Positions 12,288-24,673 of a stretch of DNA of 64,000 nt are shown piece after piece. The position numbers were made by a program, and so were the translations under genes. Numbering within the stretch: the stretch's first letter is position 1; the number at the start of each line of letters is the position of its first letter. Below the pieces are notes generated by a model that did no database searches, was not told the origin of the DNA, and worked only from the letters and a program-made list of their open reading frames with translations. The DNA comes from Symsagittifera roscoffensis (taxonomy: Eukaryota; Xenacoelomorpha; Acoela; Convolutidae): contig NW_026970820.1 of assembly GCF_963678635.1 (NCBI RefSeq), forward strand, positions 124,001-188,000, written 5' to 3'.

Positions 12288-14504
12288 CACCCTCAAGGTC
12301 ACGTGTTGGATTTTTGTTTTTGGTATTTTCTGAAATCAAAAGAGAGCGTGGTCATGCATCGACATCATGTGCTCAAGCAAATACGTGGACTTCTACGCAT
12401 TCCCATTAGCAATGCGCCCTTCGGGCGCAAATGCCAATGCTCAATTAATTCTGGCAGGTAAAAATTTTTTAAAGAATAATTCTGATGAATTTTAACTTAA
12501 ACTACCACCAAAAAACGGATAGATTTCAAAGTGTGAAACAATCAAGTTTTTGCTAATACCGGGCATGCAGTGAGACTGATTTCAGCAAAAATAAAATGGA
12601 AAATGAAGGAAATGGAAAGAAAAAAATTGTTCAAAATAAGAATGCATTATCAAAAACTTATTTGATCTCCGCTAATGCCATAAATCCGATCAAACTGATT
12701 CCAGATTTTAAGCGTAGAGTTAACGGTTACGGCTGCACCCTCTACAGGTCCCAGAGGGACCGAGTGAGCATCCTACCTCGATCCAGGATAACGGATAGTT
12801 GTTTTTAATTTTTCACAAAATTTTTTTCACTAATGCTTGTTTTCAATTCCTCATGAAAAGCTGTATAAATTTTAAAAAAATTGATTTTATTAATCAATGC
12901 TTCCAAGATCCAAGAACAACTGATGTTAGGGGGTTACAAATGCGGTTGGTGAAAACTAGTAAGGGATAATGATGAGAAAAATTGTAGGTTTTCTAATGAA
13001 TTTAAAAACAGTTTTTTTCTTTTTTCTTTTGTAAATCGGGAGAAATGAATCAGTTTTTTTTTGTTTTCCTCGCACCACCCACTGTTCTTAAGTAATGAAG
13101 ATTCCTGTTCTAGCCGTTTATAACACTTTGGCAGAAACAACATCAATATGATGTAAAATGTTTTAAAAAAGAGAAAAAATTAAAAATTATGTTTTTTTTT
13201 AAAAAAGTCAAAAATTTGTAATTTTCAAAATTGAAAAAAAATGAAAAATAATTGCATATTACGATTCAGCGTACCCAACTTAGTGGGTCTAGCATTTTAA
13301 ATTACCAAAAAATGTTGAAAATTGTAGATTTTATGAAGTTTTCATTCTGGCTATGTTTCCTTGTCGCCTCCACTTAAGGCACCTTTGAGCCAACTTGAGA
13401 AACTGGAACCTAAACCAGCTATGCAGATAGTCTGAATGAGCCATTTTTAGCTTGATAAATCGCCTGGAAGAAAAAAAAATCCAGAAAAGAAAGAAAATTT
13501 TGAACTTTAACCTTTTTTCTTCTTCAAATGGCGATACTTAGAATAATTTTTCAGCTGAAAAGTTCAAAAAAAATCAAAAAATTCGAATTTTGAAAATTTT
13601 TAAAAAAAATCTCATCAGTCTGTTTATTGGAGTCTTCGAGGTTTTTGGAGACCTTATCTGGCGACTAACAACAAGTGGATCACTAATTTTAAAATTTTGA
13701 GAAAGGTCAAAAAAACATGTTTTTTCGACTTTTTTGACAGAATTCCGAAAGCAATATCTTGGCTAAAAACAAGAATGAGGGCCTAAAATTAGTACAAACA
13801 GTACTCCCACATAAGGTACATTAGGGTGGAAACAAAAAATTTACTCTGACTCAATAATCGTTTTTTAACTTTATTTCTGAACAAGAAATTGAAAAGAAAT
13901 CAAAAACTTAAAAATTTTTTGAAAAAAATGATTGTTTTGAAAAAGTGCCAATTTTTAGCTGAAACTTTTCATTTTAGCTAAGAAAACCAGAGCAATGCCC
14001 TTTAAGCTCAATTAAATTAATATAGCAAATTGTTTTCAAGTTTTTTCGTTAAAGCCTTTCATTTTGAAAAAGTATTCAAAAATGGGTAAAAAAAAGTCAA
14101 AAAAATCAGTTTTCTCCGATTCAAAAACCTCCACTACCATGATGATTAGTGCATTAGATAGGACTGCTGAGATCAATTTAGACGTTTTTTCATAAGTATA
14201 TCGAAATTTTTACTTATTTTTGAGAATTAAGCAAAATAAAAACTTTTCCCAAATTGGGCAAAAAGCCCAAATTAGCCCAAACACCTGTTAAAAATTGTTG
14301 GGTCAAAAAATCACAAAAGGAAACCCCTATTCGTTTGACATTTTAGGGCCGCATGCAAAAAATTAGACCAATCTAACCTGACAGTTTCGAGAATCAACTT
14401 TTTTGTCAAAATTCTCTAAAGACCAATTTAGGGAGATTACTTGTACCGGTGGGGGCCCTACCCCACCTAAAAAATTTTTGAAATGTTGGAACGCGGCCAC
14501 CTAG
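12288..14504 (+). repeat. A unit 6 (2217 bp), near-copy of A unit 3
   Basis: Near-identical to 5650-7865. Head hairpin 12414-12428. The bipartite hairpin 12731-12773 has a T-to-A change in its 5' outer arm (GGCTGCACC). Internal hairpin 13273-13288; tail variant 2 at 14448-14467; CTAG 14501-14504. Confidence 0.85.
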
Positions 14505-16714
14505 CACCCTCAAGGTCACGTGACTTACTTTTGGTTTTGGTATTTTCTGTAACCAAAACAATAAGGTCATGCGCCAATATCATGGCCTCAAGCAAAGACG
14601 TCGGACTCTACGCATTCCCATTCGCAATGCGCCCTTAGGGCGCAAATGCCAATGCTCAATTAATTTTGCCAGGTGAAATTTTTAAAGAAAAATTCTGATG
14701 AATTTTAACTTAAACTACCACCAAAAAACGCACAGATTTCAAAGTGTAAAACAATCAAGTTTTGCTAATTCCGGGTATGCAGTGAGACTGATTTCGGCAA
14801 AAATAAAATAGAAAATGAAGGAAATGGAAAGAAAAAAATTGTTCAAAATAAGAACGCATTATCAAAATCTTATTTGATCTCCGCTAATGTCATAATTCCG
14901 ATCAGGCTGATTTCAGATTTTAAGCGTAGAGTTTACGGTTACGGCTGCTCCCTCTACAGGTCCCAGAGGGACCGTGTGAGCATCCTACCTCGATCCAGGA
15001 TAACGGAGAGTTGCTTTTAATTTTTCACAAAATTTTTTTTCACTAATGCTTGTTTTCAATTCCTCATGAGAAGCTGTATAAATTTAAAAAAAAATTGATT
15101 TTATTAATAAATGCTTCCAAGAAAAACTGATGTTAGGCGGTTACAAATGCGGTTGGTGAAAACTAGTAAGGGATAATGATGAGAAAAATTGTAAGTTTTC
15201 AAATGAATTTAACAACAGTTTTTTTTCTTTTTTCCTTTTGTAAATCGGGAGAAATGAATCATTTTTTTTTGAGTTTTCCTCGCACCACCCACTTTTCTTA
15301 AGTAATGAAGATTCCTGTTATAGCCGTTTATAACACTTTGGCAGAAAAAACATCAATATGATGTAAAATGTTTTTAAAAAGAGAAAAATTTAAAAATTAT
15401 GTTTTTTTTAAATAATCAAAATTTTGTAATTTTCAAAATTGAAAAAAAGTGAAAATTAATTGCATATTACGATTCAGCGTACCCAACTTAGTGGGTCTAG
15501 CAGTTTAAATTACCAAAAAATGTTGAAAATTGTAGATTTTATGAAGTTTTCATTTTGGCTATTTTTCCTTTTCGCCTCCACTTAAGGCACCTTTGAGCCA
15601 ACTTGAGAAACTGGAACCTAAACAAGCTATACAGATAGTCTGAATGAGCCATTTTCAGCGTGATAACACCCCTGGAAGAAAAAAAACTGCAGAAAAGAAA
15701 GGGAATTTTGAACTTTAACCTTTTTTCTTCTTCAAATGGCGATACTTAGAATAATTTTTCAGCTGAAAAGTTCAAAAAAAATCAAAAAATTCAAATTTTG
15801 AAAAAATTTGTAAAAAAATCTCATCAGTCTGTTTATTGGAGTCTTCGAGGTTTTGGGAGACCTTATCTGGCGGCTAACAACAAGTGGGTCACTTATTTTA
15901 AAATTTTGAGAAAGGTCAAAAAAACCTGTTTTTACGATTTTTTAGACAGAAATCCGTAAGCAATATCTTGGCTTAAAACAAAAATGAGGGCCTAAAAATA
16001 GTACAAACAGTACTCTCACATAAAGTACATTAGGTTGGAAACAAAAAATTGACTCTGATTCAAAAATCGTTTTTTAACTTTATTTCTGAACAAAAAATTG
16101 TAAAAAAATCAAAAACTTAAAAATTTTTTGAAAAAAAAGATTGTTTCGAAAAAGTGCCAATTTTCAGCTGAAACTTTTCATTTTAGCTAAAAAAGCCAGA
16201 GCAAGGACCTTTAAGCTCAAATAAATTAATTAAGCAAATTGTTTTCAAGTTTTTTCGTTAAAGGCTTTTATTTTGAAAAAGTATTCAAAAATGGGTAAAA
16301 AAAAGTCAAAAAAATCAATTTTCTCAGATTCAAAAACCTCCACCACCATGATGATTAGTTCGCTAGATAGGACTGCTGAAACCAATTTAGACGTATTTTC
16401 ATAAGCATATCAAAATTTTTACTTATTTTTGAGAATTAAGCAAAATAAAAACTTTTCCCAAATTGGGCAAAAAGCCCTAATTAGCCCAAACACCTGTTAA
16501 AAATTGTTGGGTCAAAAAATCACAAAAGGAAACCCCTATTCATTTGACATTTTAGGGCCGCATGCAAAAAATTAGACCAATCTAACCTGACAATTTCGAG
16601 AATCGACTTTTTTGCAAAATTTCTCTATAGTCCATTTGAGGGATATTACTTGTACCGGTGGGGGCCCCTACCCCACCTCAAAAAATTTTGTAATGCTGGA
16701 ACGCGGCCACCTAG
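14505..16714 (+). repeat. A unit 7 (2210 bp)
   Basis: The first 100 bp are more diverged than in other A heads. The head hairpin at 14629-14643 keeps both GCGCCC and GGGCGC arms while its loop is TTA instead of TTC. Bipartite hairpin 14943-14985; internal hairpin 15481-15496 plus CTAG; tail variant 1 at 16657-16677; CTAG 16711-16714. Confidence 0.85.
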
Positions 16715-19194
16715 ATCTTTCAGGTCTGCGTCCCACCCGCCCTCCGTGACTTATCTTGCTTTCGAGAAAAGTTTTTTCTTTCACCTTAACCCCATCTCAG
16801 GTCAGTTACTCTTGAAAAAAGTCCTACTTGAAACGTTCGCATTCACTTTGCCCCCTACGGGCGCAGTGGTGAAGCCCATTTTTTCTTCTCACTGAACTTC
16901 TTCTCCGAACAGTTCACATATAAAATTACTATGGTTTTATCCGAAATTTGCCGTGTCCAGCTGCGACTCCGACTTTTTTCACGTCACTGGTGTTCCAACA
17001 ACAGGACCACATGAGATTCCCATTCAGATACTGTCTCAATTTTGAAAATACTGATGTGATTTTTTTTTGCCGTTTTTCGCAAAATAAACTAATTACATCA
17101 TTCGAATTAAAAAAAAAATCCGAAAAACACTTAAAGATAGCAAGACATTATTGTGACTGTCGTCTATATCTGTTCTCTTTGTTGGAGGTCAATGATGCTC
17201 CCTAAGTGGGACCACAAGGGTCCCAGGGAGCATCAGTAAAGGCTTTGAATAGTATGCCATTTTTGATTAAGACAAAATCTTTGGCCAATTGTGTTTTTTT
17301 TCACAGTCCCTTATCCACTGCAAATGTAAAGACTAATTTTTGTTTGAAGTTTTAAAAAATAATAATAATAGCCTTTTCATTTGTGATGACTCGTATCACT
17401 CATAAATCAATGGAAGAATCTGACTAACCTTCTCAAGCATGGAAATACATCAAAAAGAAAAAACGATTCTGGTTATTTCAGACTGCTTTTTTTGTTAAAT
17501 TTCAGATAGATTTTTAAAACTCTTTCTTCAAATTGTATGTCTGCCGAAAAAGAACAAAAATTACAAACTGAAACCATTTTGGTTAAATTAAGGCTCTTCA
17601 CCCACCAAACTCGAAATTGCGAAGCTAAAACGAACAATCGACAGCCCATTTTATAAGTTTCGTTTTATTTTTTCAAAACATGTGTCATATATTTTCAAAA
17701 GCAATTTATTAAAGTTTCATTTTTTACCAGAAAAGTAAGTCCGAAAAAAAAAAAAACAGATTTTTAAATACTGTCAAAAAATAAGGTGGCAAGTAGTTTT
17801 ACCAATGGAATCATGGTATATGATTAGGTTCAAAATAGTTTTCATAACCATTGACTAGACGCTTACTCAATTTGAGAAATGTCCTCAATAACTTTTTTGG
17901 AAACATAAAAAACGGATAATGGAAAAGTTTTCTTCAAACTTATAGAAAAGAATTTTATGAGAAAAACCATTACTAATATCACGTGTAAATTACGAGAATA
18001 GATTCAGGCCACATGCAAAATTTCAGCAGAAGCACTCAAGCAATTTTGAGAAGGAAACAATTGTTCCAGAAATTGACAAAATAGTATATACACCAATTTT
18101 ACCATAAATCGTCAAAAAATCGCAAAAACTACAAATTTTATCCAATTTTGACTTTTAAATACTCTATACCGACTAAATTGACTATGCTAAGCTCGAATCA
18201 ACCATCAGAAACCATTTTTAATCGTTCTGCATTTTTTAAGTTTTTTTCCATCAAAAAGTTGAGTCAGAAATGGGAAAAAGGTTTTTTTTTCAGAAAAACA
18301 AAAAAAGTTGTTCAAAATCAGCTAAAAATCTAAGCCACTATCTTTGAACCTGCTCAGAATGGTTCTGGTGACCGAAGCCGTAAAAAGTACCCAATTCGAG
18401 GAAATTCGAAAAAACTCTTTTTTCAGCACTTTGAAAAAGTGGAAAAATGTAAAAAATAGTCTTCAAACAAATAGGATGAAAAAGTGATCAGTAAAAGCAT
18501 CGATGCCGTGTCAAATGAGGATTGCATGCCAATTTTTGAAACAATCCAACGGGTTTTTTTTAAGAACGAAACCATTTTTTGACAATTTTAGTAGTAGTAT
18601 TTACACTAATTAGTACCATATATGGTCAAAATTCAAAAATACAAAAAACTACAATTTTCATCCAATTTTGACCTTCAAATACTCTATACCCACTAAATTG
18701 ACTATCGGGAGCTCGAATCAACTATCAAAAACCACTTTTAATCACTTTCAAAATTTTTTATTTTTTAAATCAAAATGTTGAGTCAGAAATAGGAAAAAAT
18801 AATTTTTTTCAAAAAGTCAAGAAAAGTTGTCCCAATTGAATAAACTCACTAAGCCACACTCTATGAACCTGTTCAGAATGGTTTTCATGACCAAAGCCGT
18901 AAAAAGTACCCAATTTGAGAAACTTCGAAAAATCACCTTTTAGTTAACTCAAAAAAGTGGAAAAATCGGGTAAAATGGGCTTCAAACCGATAGGATCGAA
19001 AAGTGACCTTTATAAGATATGATTGCCGTGTCAAATTAGGGCCGCATGCAAAAAATTAGAAAAACTCAACGAAACGTTTTTGAGAACTCGACAAAATTGG
19101 TCGTTTTGTTAAAGGTTAAATTTTAGAAATTTTTTGTCCGGAAGGGGCCCCTTCCCCTTCCTAAATGCTTTTTATGCTACACGCGACCATCTAG
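16715..19194 (+). repeat. F-like unit inside the A array (2480 bp)
   Basis: The head (ATCTTTCAGGTCTGCGTCCC) is unlike any neighbour. A remnant head hairpin GCCCC-CTAC-GGGCGC lies at 16850-16864. A bipartite hairpin at 17194-17234 has a 10-bp perfect outer stem GATGCTCCCT/AGGGAGCATC and an inner stem GGGACC/GGTCCC. The body holds about 520-bp submodules (TTGAGTCA at 18259 and 18778; GCATGC at 18534 and 19044). The tail stem GGAAGGGG/CCCCTTCC (19140-19161) and the end CGACCATCTAG match the F unit at 60904-63198. Reading frames in it (for example 16948-17205) show no recognisable protein. Confidence 0.8.
17194..17234 (+). other. Bipartite hairpin, F-family type (example)
   Basis: Outer stem GATGCTCCCT/AGGGAGCATC, 10 bp perfect; inner stem GGGACC/GGTCCC. 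It matches the A-family structure in outer stem sequence, but the inner arms are swapped in order. Also at 61342-61384 and 63676-63717. Confidence 0.75.
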
Positions 19195-21416
19195 CACCCT
19201 CAAGGTCACGTGTTGGATTTTTGTTGTTGGTATTTTCTGAAACCAACCAAAAGAGAGCGTGGTCCTGCATCGACATCAAGTGGTCAAGCAAATACGCGAA
19301 CTTCTACGCATTCCCATTCGCAATGCGCCCTTCGGGCGCAAATGCCAATGCTCAATTAATTTTGCCAGCTGAAAAAATAAATTAATTAAAAAGTTCAGAT
19401 AAATTTTACTTAAACTACCACCAAAAACGCAAAGCTTTCAAAGTGTAAGACAATCAAGCTTTTGCCATTACTGGACATGCAGTGAGACTGGTTTTGGCAA
19501 AAAGTAAAATAGAAAATGAAGAAAATAGAAAGTAAAGCATTGTTCAACAAAAGAACGCAACATCTGAAATTTACTTGATCTCCGCTAATGACAAAATTAT
19601 GATCAGGCTGATTTTAGATTAAAGCGTACAATTTAAGGTTACGGCTGCTCCCTCTAATGGTCCCAGAGGGACCGAGTGAGCATCCTACCTCGATCCAGGA
19701 CAACGGATAGTTGTTTTTAATTTTTCATAAAAATTATTATTTTTCTTTAATGCTTGTTTTCATTTTCTCATGAGAAGCTGTATGATTTTTAAAAAAATTG
19801 ATTTCATTAAGCAATGGTTCTAAGAACAACTGACGTTAGGCGCTTACAAATACGGTTGGTGAAAACTGGTAAAGGATAATGTTGAGAAAAATTGTAAGCT
19901 TTCAAGAAAATTAAAAAAACAGTTTTTTTCTTTTTTTTCTTTTGTAAATCGGGAGAAATCATTAAGTTTTTTTAATTTTTCCTCGCACCACCCACTGCTC
20001 TTAAGTAGTGAAGATTCATATTCTAGCCATTTATAACATTTTGGCAGAAAAAAACATCAATATGTTGTAAAATGTTTTAAAATAGAGAAAAACTAAAAAT
20101 TATCTTTTTTTTCGAAAAAATCAAAATTTAGTTATTTTCAAAAATGTAAAAAAGTGAAAAACAATTGCTTATTACGATTCACCGTACCCAAATTAGTGGG
20201 TCTAGTATTTTAAATTATCAAAAAAAGTTGAAAATTGTGGATTTTATGAAGTTTTCATTCTGGCTATTTTTCCTTGTTGCCTCCACTTAAGGCACCTTTG
20301 AGCCAACTTGAGAAACTGGAACCTAAACAAGCTATACAGATAGTCTGAATGAGCCATTTTCAGCGTGATAACACGCCTGGAAGAAAAAAACTCCAGAAAA
20401 GAAAGTTTTTTTTTGAACTTTAACCTTTTTTCTTCTTCAAATGGCGATACTTAGAATATTTTTTCAGCTGAAAAGTTCAAAAAAAATCAAAAAATTCAAA
20501 TTTTGAAGAAATTTAAAAATATCTCATCAGTCTGTTCATTGGAGTCTTCGAGGTTCTGGGAGACCTTATCTGGCGACTAACAACAAGTGGATCACTTATT
20601 TTAAAATTTTGAGAAAGGTCAAAAAAACATGTTTTTTCGATTTTTTTGACAGAATTCCGAAAGCAATATCTTGGCTAAAAACGAAAATGAGGGCCTAAAA
20701 TTAGTACAAACAGTACTCCCACATAAGGTACATTAGGTTGGAAACAAAAAATTGACTCTGATTCAAAAATCGTTTTTTAACTTTATTTCTGAACAAGAAA
20801 TTGAAAAGAAATCAAAAACTTAAAAATTTTTTGAAAAAAATGATTGTTTTGAAAAAGTGCCAATTTTTAGCTGAAACTTTTCATTTTAGCTAATAAAGCC
20901 AGAGCAATGCCCTTTAAGCTCAAATAAATTAATTATGCAAATTTTTTTCAAGTTTTTTCGTTAAAGCCTTTTATTTTGAAAAAGTATTCAAAAATGGGTA
21001 AAAAAAAGTCAAAAAAATCAATTTTCTCCGATTCAAAAACCTCCACCACCATGATGATTAGTTCGCTAGATAGGACTGCTGAAATCAATTTAGAAGTATT
21101 TTCATAAGTATATCGAAATTTTTACTTATTTTTGAGAATTAAGCAAAATAAAAACTTTTCCCAAATTGGGCAAAAAGCCCAAATTAGCCCAAACACCTGT
21201 TAAAAATTGTTGGGTCAAAAAATCACAAAAGGAAACCCCCATTCGTTTGACATTTTAGGGCCGCATGCAAAAAATTAGACCAATCTAACCTGACAATTTC
21301 GAGAATCGACTTTTTTGTCAAAATTCTCTAAAGACCAATTTAGGGAGATTACTTGTACCGGTGGGGGCCCTACCCCACCTAAAAAATTTTTGAAATGCTG
21401 GAACGCGGCCACCTAG
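19195..21416 (+). repeat. A unit 8 (2222 bp), diverged 5' half
   Basis: An A unit directly after an F-type end. Its first kilobase is the most diverged of the A copies (extra bases in the head, GGTCCC preceded by AATG at about 19677), while its 3' part matches tail variant 2, so it looks like a conversion or recombination mosaic. Head hairpin 19325-19339, bipartite hairpin 19643-19685, internal hairpin 20186-20201, tail 21360-21379, CTAG 21413-21416. Confidence 0.8.
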
Positions 21417-23034
21417 GGGGCAGGGTTGTGTGGTCTATTCTCGACTTTAGTTACTTGCATTGCGTGGGGAAGAAAACGAACAGCGCTCAACGCACTCGCA
21501 GAAAGAGCACCCTGCGGGTGCTCTTTTTGCTCGAGAACTGTAAGTCGATTTAAATTTTTCAATTTACATATTTTGTCCTAAATTTAACTTTTTTTTACTA
21601 GTTGTTCTCAGTTAAACTCCCATGATACCTCAAATTGTATTCCTGGATGGGCATTTTTATAAGTCACTCTGTGGCTCGATCAGTTGACTACCAAATACAT
21701 TTTGATTTACGAAATGAACTGTTTCAACGAAAACAAGTTTTCGGAAACAGTCCAAATTTGTAGTTATGATCCCAAACATAAACAAAGAAAAATCTAATGC
21801 ATTGGTTAAACTAACAGAGCCCAGCTTATTTCTTTGTGCTTATCGACTGTTCAATTACATAACAACTATGTTAAAAACTAAGTTATTAAAAATAAAACAA
21901 AACAAATTATCGAGAAAGAAATGAAAGTTTATCAACAAAATATGCAAAAAATTCAATTAATTCTTTTTTTATTAGTCATGAAAACCTCAGTTTCAAAAAT
22001 CTGATACTTGAGAGGCCCGTTTTGACGCGTTACTACAGTTTAGGCACGTTTTGAGTTCGCAGCCCACAATGATCGATTAACTTTGATGTTTGTTTTACAA
22101 ACACGATTTTTTTACCACAATCAAACTTTCATTACTCTTGAACGACTTGAGTAGAATAGATGATTTTTTTTGCATAAGAACTAACTTGTCAAGGGTTTTT
22201 GAGATACATATTAAATGTATCCAGTTAAATAATAATTTTTTGGCTAATTTTTGAAAAAACTTAAAAAAGTTGAAAAAATAATATTTTTTCAGATTTGGCG
22301 ACCAAAAAGTGCCTTCTATGATGGATCAGGAAAAAAAATGTTCTGAGGCTATAAGTATGGCTCATTGGGGTATATAAAGTAGCTAATTGTTTATAATAAA
22401 AAAGTTTAGAAGAACTCTGATTTTTTGAAAAAATTAGAAAAAAACGTGAAAAAATCAGTTTTTGGCGGGAAAATTCTCAAAAAATTAAAAACCAAGTTTT
22501 CGCTCTCCTTACTCCAATAAACTAATTCGGCCACGACAATCATTTTTTGTCATCAGTAAAAATGTCGAGAAACGACCGGAACATTGACTTTTCCGAAATT
22601 TGACAAAAAAGTTCGCCAAAAAACATCAAAAATCTCGAAAAAATTGCAGAAAAAATTTTGCCAAAAAATACACCATTCGACTCCCTCAACTGTGCTAGTG
22701 TCCAAAAAAAACATCACTTTTTCGCATTTTCTCAACCAAAATTGAGTTATTGGGGCATTTTTGAAAAAAATCGTGATTTCGACCAAAAAAAACGCCCCTT
22801 TTTCCCCAAAAAGTGCAACTCATAACATTATTTCGGAAAAACGCCTTCCCAAGTTATATCTTAGAATTTTGTCCTCTACCTACATGCAAAGTTTGAAGAA
22901 ATTCTATACTGCCGTTTTCGAGAACTTGAATAATTTTTTTATTTTCCTAATTAGGTATTTTTTCTAGTTGACCGGCAAGGAAACCCTACCCTTGCCTAAA
23001 GGATTCACAAAGCCGGACCGCGACGACCACCTAG
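21417..23034 (+). repeat. C unit 1 (1618 bp)
   Basis: Head GGGGCAGGGTTGTGTGGTC. Head hairpin core 21505-21523 with loop TGC, extendable by GCAGAAA/TTTTTGC to about 15 bp. The 38-nt palindrome is at 21716-21753 (5' arm GAACT, one mismatch). GTTTGT-TTT-ACAAAC hairpin 22088-22102. E2F-like TTGGCGGGAA at 22462-22471; TTCGAGAA at 22917-22924. Tail stem GGCAAGG/CCTTGCC 22974-22996; end CGACCACCTAG. Confidence 0.85.
22974..23034 (+). other. C-family unit terminus
   Basis: GGCAAGG/CCTTGCC perfect 7-bp stem; 38 nt from stem end to CTAG end; terminal box CGACCACCTAG. A/T richness and sequence of the stem differ from the A family but position is the same. Confidence 0.65.
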
Positions 23035-23124
23035 ATAGGTCAGTGACCTGCGGTGCATGGGTGTTATGGACTTGATTCGTCAGCATTGGCCTGGGGGCCA
23101 TTAGCTTCAAGACATGTGGCACTC

Positions 23125-23161
23125 GCAGAAAAAGAGCACCCGAAGGGTGCTCTTTTTCTGC
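23125..23161 (+). other. Head hairpin, best copy (17-bp perfect stem)
   Basis: Arms GCAGAAAAAGAGCACCC and GGGTGCTCTTTTTCTGC with loop GAA. The GAGCACCC/GGGTGCTC core occurs in 23 units. Its flanks vary but remain largely complementary, and the 3' arm ends in a T-run, giving an intrinsic-terminator-like look. In a nematode-like context it could end a Pol III transcript or act as a DNA cruciform; neither is shown. Confidence 0.75.
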
Positions 23162-23353
23162 TCGAATGTCTTGTGAAACGGTATCTGATGAACTTTGTAG
23201 GGTGTCACAAAAGCAACATGACAAAACGTTCTGTATCTGATCAGTAATGGTCAAAAAAGATTTATGACACTTTCAATGACTGAAGCTACACCTGATCAGT
23301 CTCTAGAGAACTCTAAAACAAAGTAACTTATATTTTTCAGTGACTCATGAAGA

Positions 23354-23391
23354 GGACTGTTTCAACGAAAACAAGTTTTCGGAAACAGTCC
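23354..23391 (+). other. Central 38-nt palindrome, perfect copy
   Basis: GGACTGTTTC / GAAACAGTCC outer stem (10 bp), two-base AA bulge, CGAAAA / TTTTCG inner stem, loop CAAG. Found in 23 units at 290-319 bp from unit start. The inner part (AACGAAAACAAGTTTTCGG) is almost invariant. Often preceded by TTTTTCAG. Confidence 0.8.
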
Positions 23392-24613
23392 TAATATTTT
23401 TCTTGGAGCTCATTTTCAAGTAGGTGGACTTTCAATAGTGACTAATAGTTGAATTAGACTTGGAATTTGTCCCAAAAAGTTAAGTTTGTCTCAAATTGAT
23501 TAGAAGCAATAGACAAAAAAAAACATTTTTTTTATTTGATAAAAATACTTGAGTCAGAAAAGTGAAAAATCCATTTTTTTCAAAAAGTCATAAGAAGTAA
23601 TTCAATTTGCATTAAATCACTAACCTATATTATATAAACCTGTTCAGATTGGTTTTCATGAACAAAGCCGTAAAATTTCCATATTTAGAGAAAAGGCAAA
23701 AAAACACCTTTTTGATTAACTGAAAAAGGTAGATAAATCGGGTAAAGTCGTCTTCAAACCTATAGGACCGAAAAATGATCTAATTGAGATATTTATTTAG
23801 TGTCCCTTGTAAGGTCACATGCAAAAAAGTGAAACAATTGGGGTGGCCACTTCAGAAAACAAGACTTTTTTTCGGACTTTGGCCATTTTTATTTGTAGTA
23901 AAGTAGTAGTAAGTTACCAGAGAAAAAAAAATTGTAAAAACCAAAATTTTTATCCAATTTTGACAATTAAATACTCTATACCTACTAAAATGACTATGGC
24001 AAGCTCAAATATGCCATCAAAACTCATTTTTTCTCACTTTTTAAAATTTTTGTTTTTTTGATATAAAATGTTGAGTCAGAAACGTGAAAAATCAATTTTT
24101 TTTCAAAAAGTCAAGAGAAGTTGTTCCAATCAATTTGTTTCACTAAAACACACTTTCTCAGCCTGTTCAGAATGGTTTTCATGTTTAAAGCTGAAACTTT
24201 ACACATTTTGAGAAAAGTGGAAAAAATAACTTTTTAGTTACAAAAAAACCATCATTTTTGTTGCAGTTTTTGAAAAAACTCAAATTTTTAAGAAAAACAA
24301 ATTTTCCCAAACCTACATAATTGGGCTCCCAAAACAGTTTACTTTCATCCATTCTTCATCAATTTACCCCAATTTGTTAACCAAAATAGAGTTACTGAGC
24401 CATTTTTACCAAAAAACGTGGTTTTTCCCTGTTTTTCCCCATTTTTCCCACTATAAGTCAACGCATAACAAAATTTTGGGAAAACGGAGCAAAAGTGTAT
24501 CCTTAGAATTGCATTTTAGGCCCGCATGCCAATTTTTATCGAATTCTATCCCGACAATTTTGAGATCAGCACTTTTTCCGAGCAAATAGTCATACCGTTA
24601 TAATTCTTTGGCC

Positions 24614-24673
24614 GTTCGGGGCCCCTACCCCAAACTCACTAAACAAAGACGCCGAAGGCGGACGGCCACCTAG
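24614..24673 (+). other. D-family unit terminus
   Basis: GTTCGGGG/CCCCAAAC stem with one C-A mismatch, followed by a small CGCC-GAA-GGCG hairpin and GGACGGCCACCTAG; 38 nt from stem end to CTAG end. Confidence 0.6.

Larger units (their letters stand above)
1..21416 (+). repeat. A-family tandem array (with one F-like unit inside)
   Basis: Ten A-type units of about 2.21 kb (the first one truncated) run head to tail, interrupted only by an F-like unit at 16715-19194. Each ends in the stem GGTGGGG/CCCCACC followed by GCGGCCACCTAG. Units at 5650 and 12288 are near-identical with an offset of 6638, and the units after them also resemble each other, which suggests a three-unit higher-order repeat. 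No open reading frame is conserved across copies beyond what nucleotide identity alone explains. Confidence 0.85.
23035..24673 (+). repeat. D unit 1 (1639 bp)
   Basis: The head contains GGTCAGTGACC and GGCCTGGGGGCC (23088-23099). The head hairpin is the best in the window: a perfect 17-bp stem with GAA loop at 23125-23161. The 38-nt palindrome at 23354-23391 is fully paired. The body has two TTGAGTCAGAA-type submodules. Tail stem GTTCGGGG/CCCCAAAC with one mismatch at 24614-24635, then CGGACGGCCACCTAG. Apparently identical to 34928-36565 except for one T in a T-run near 24110. Confidence 0.85.

Noticed and set aside
23134-23152. Bacterial intrinsic terminator or integron attC-type cassette site
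   Set aside because: Looks similar (GC stem plus T-run, cassette layout), but there are no genes, ribosome-binding sites or integrase, and composition is nematode-like; treated as a structural hairpin only.
23354-23391. CTGTTTCA resembling the nematode piRNA upstream motif
   Set aside because: The word is part of the palindrome arm and is altered in L and S units (CCGTTCCA, CTGTCTCA) while the fold is retained, so it is not conserved as that motif.
23354-23391. Palindrome as a microRNA precursor
   Set aside because: The stem is only 16 bp in 38 nt, too short for a normal pre-miRNA, and there is no longer flanking stem.
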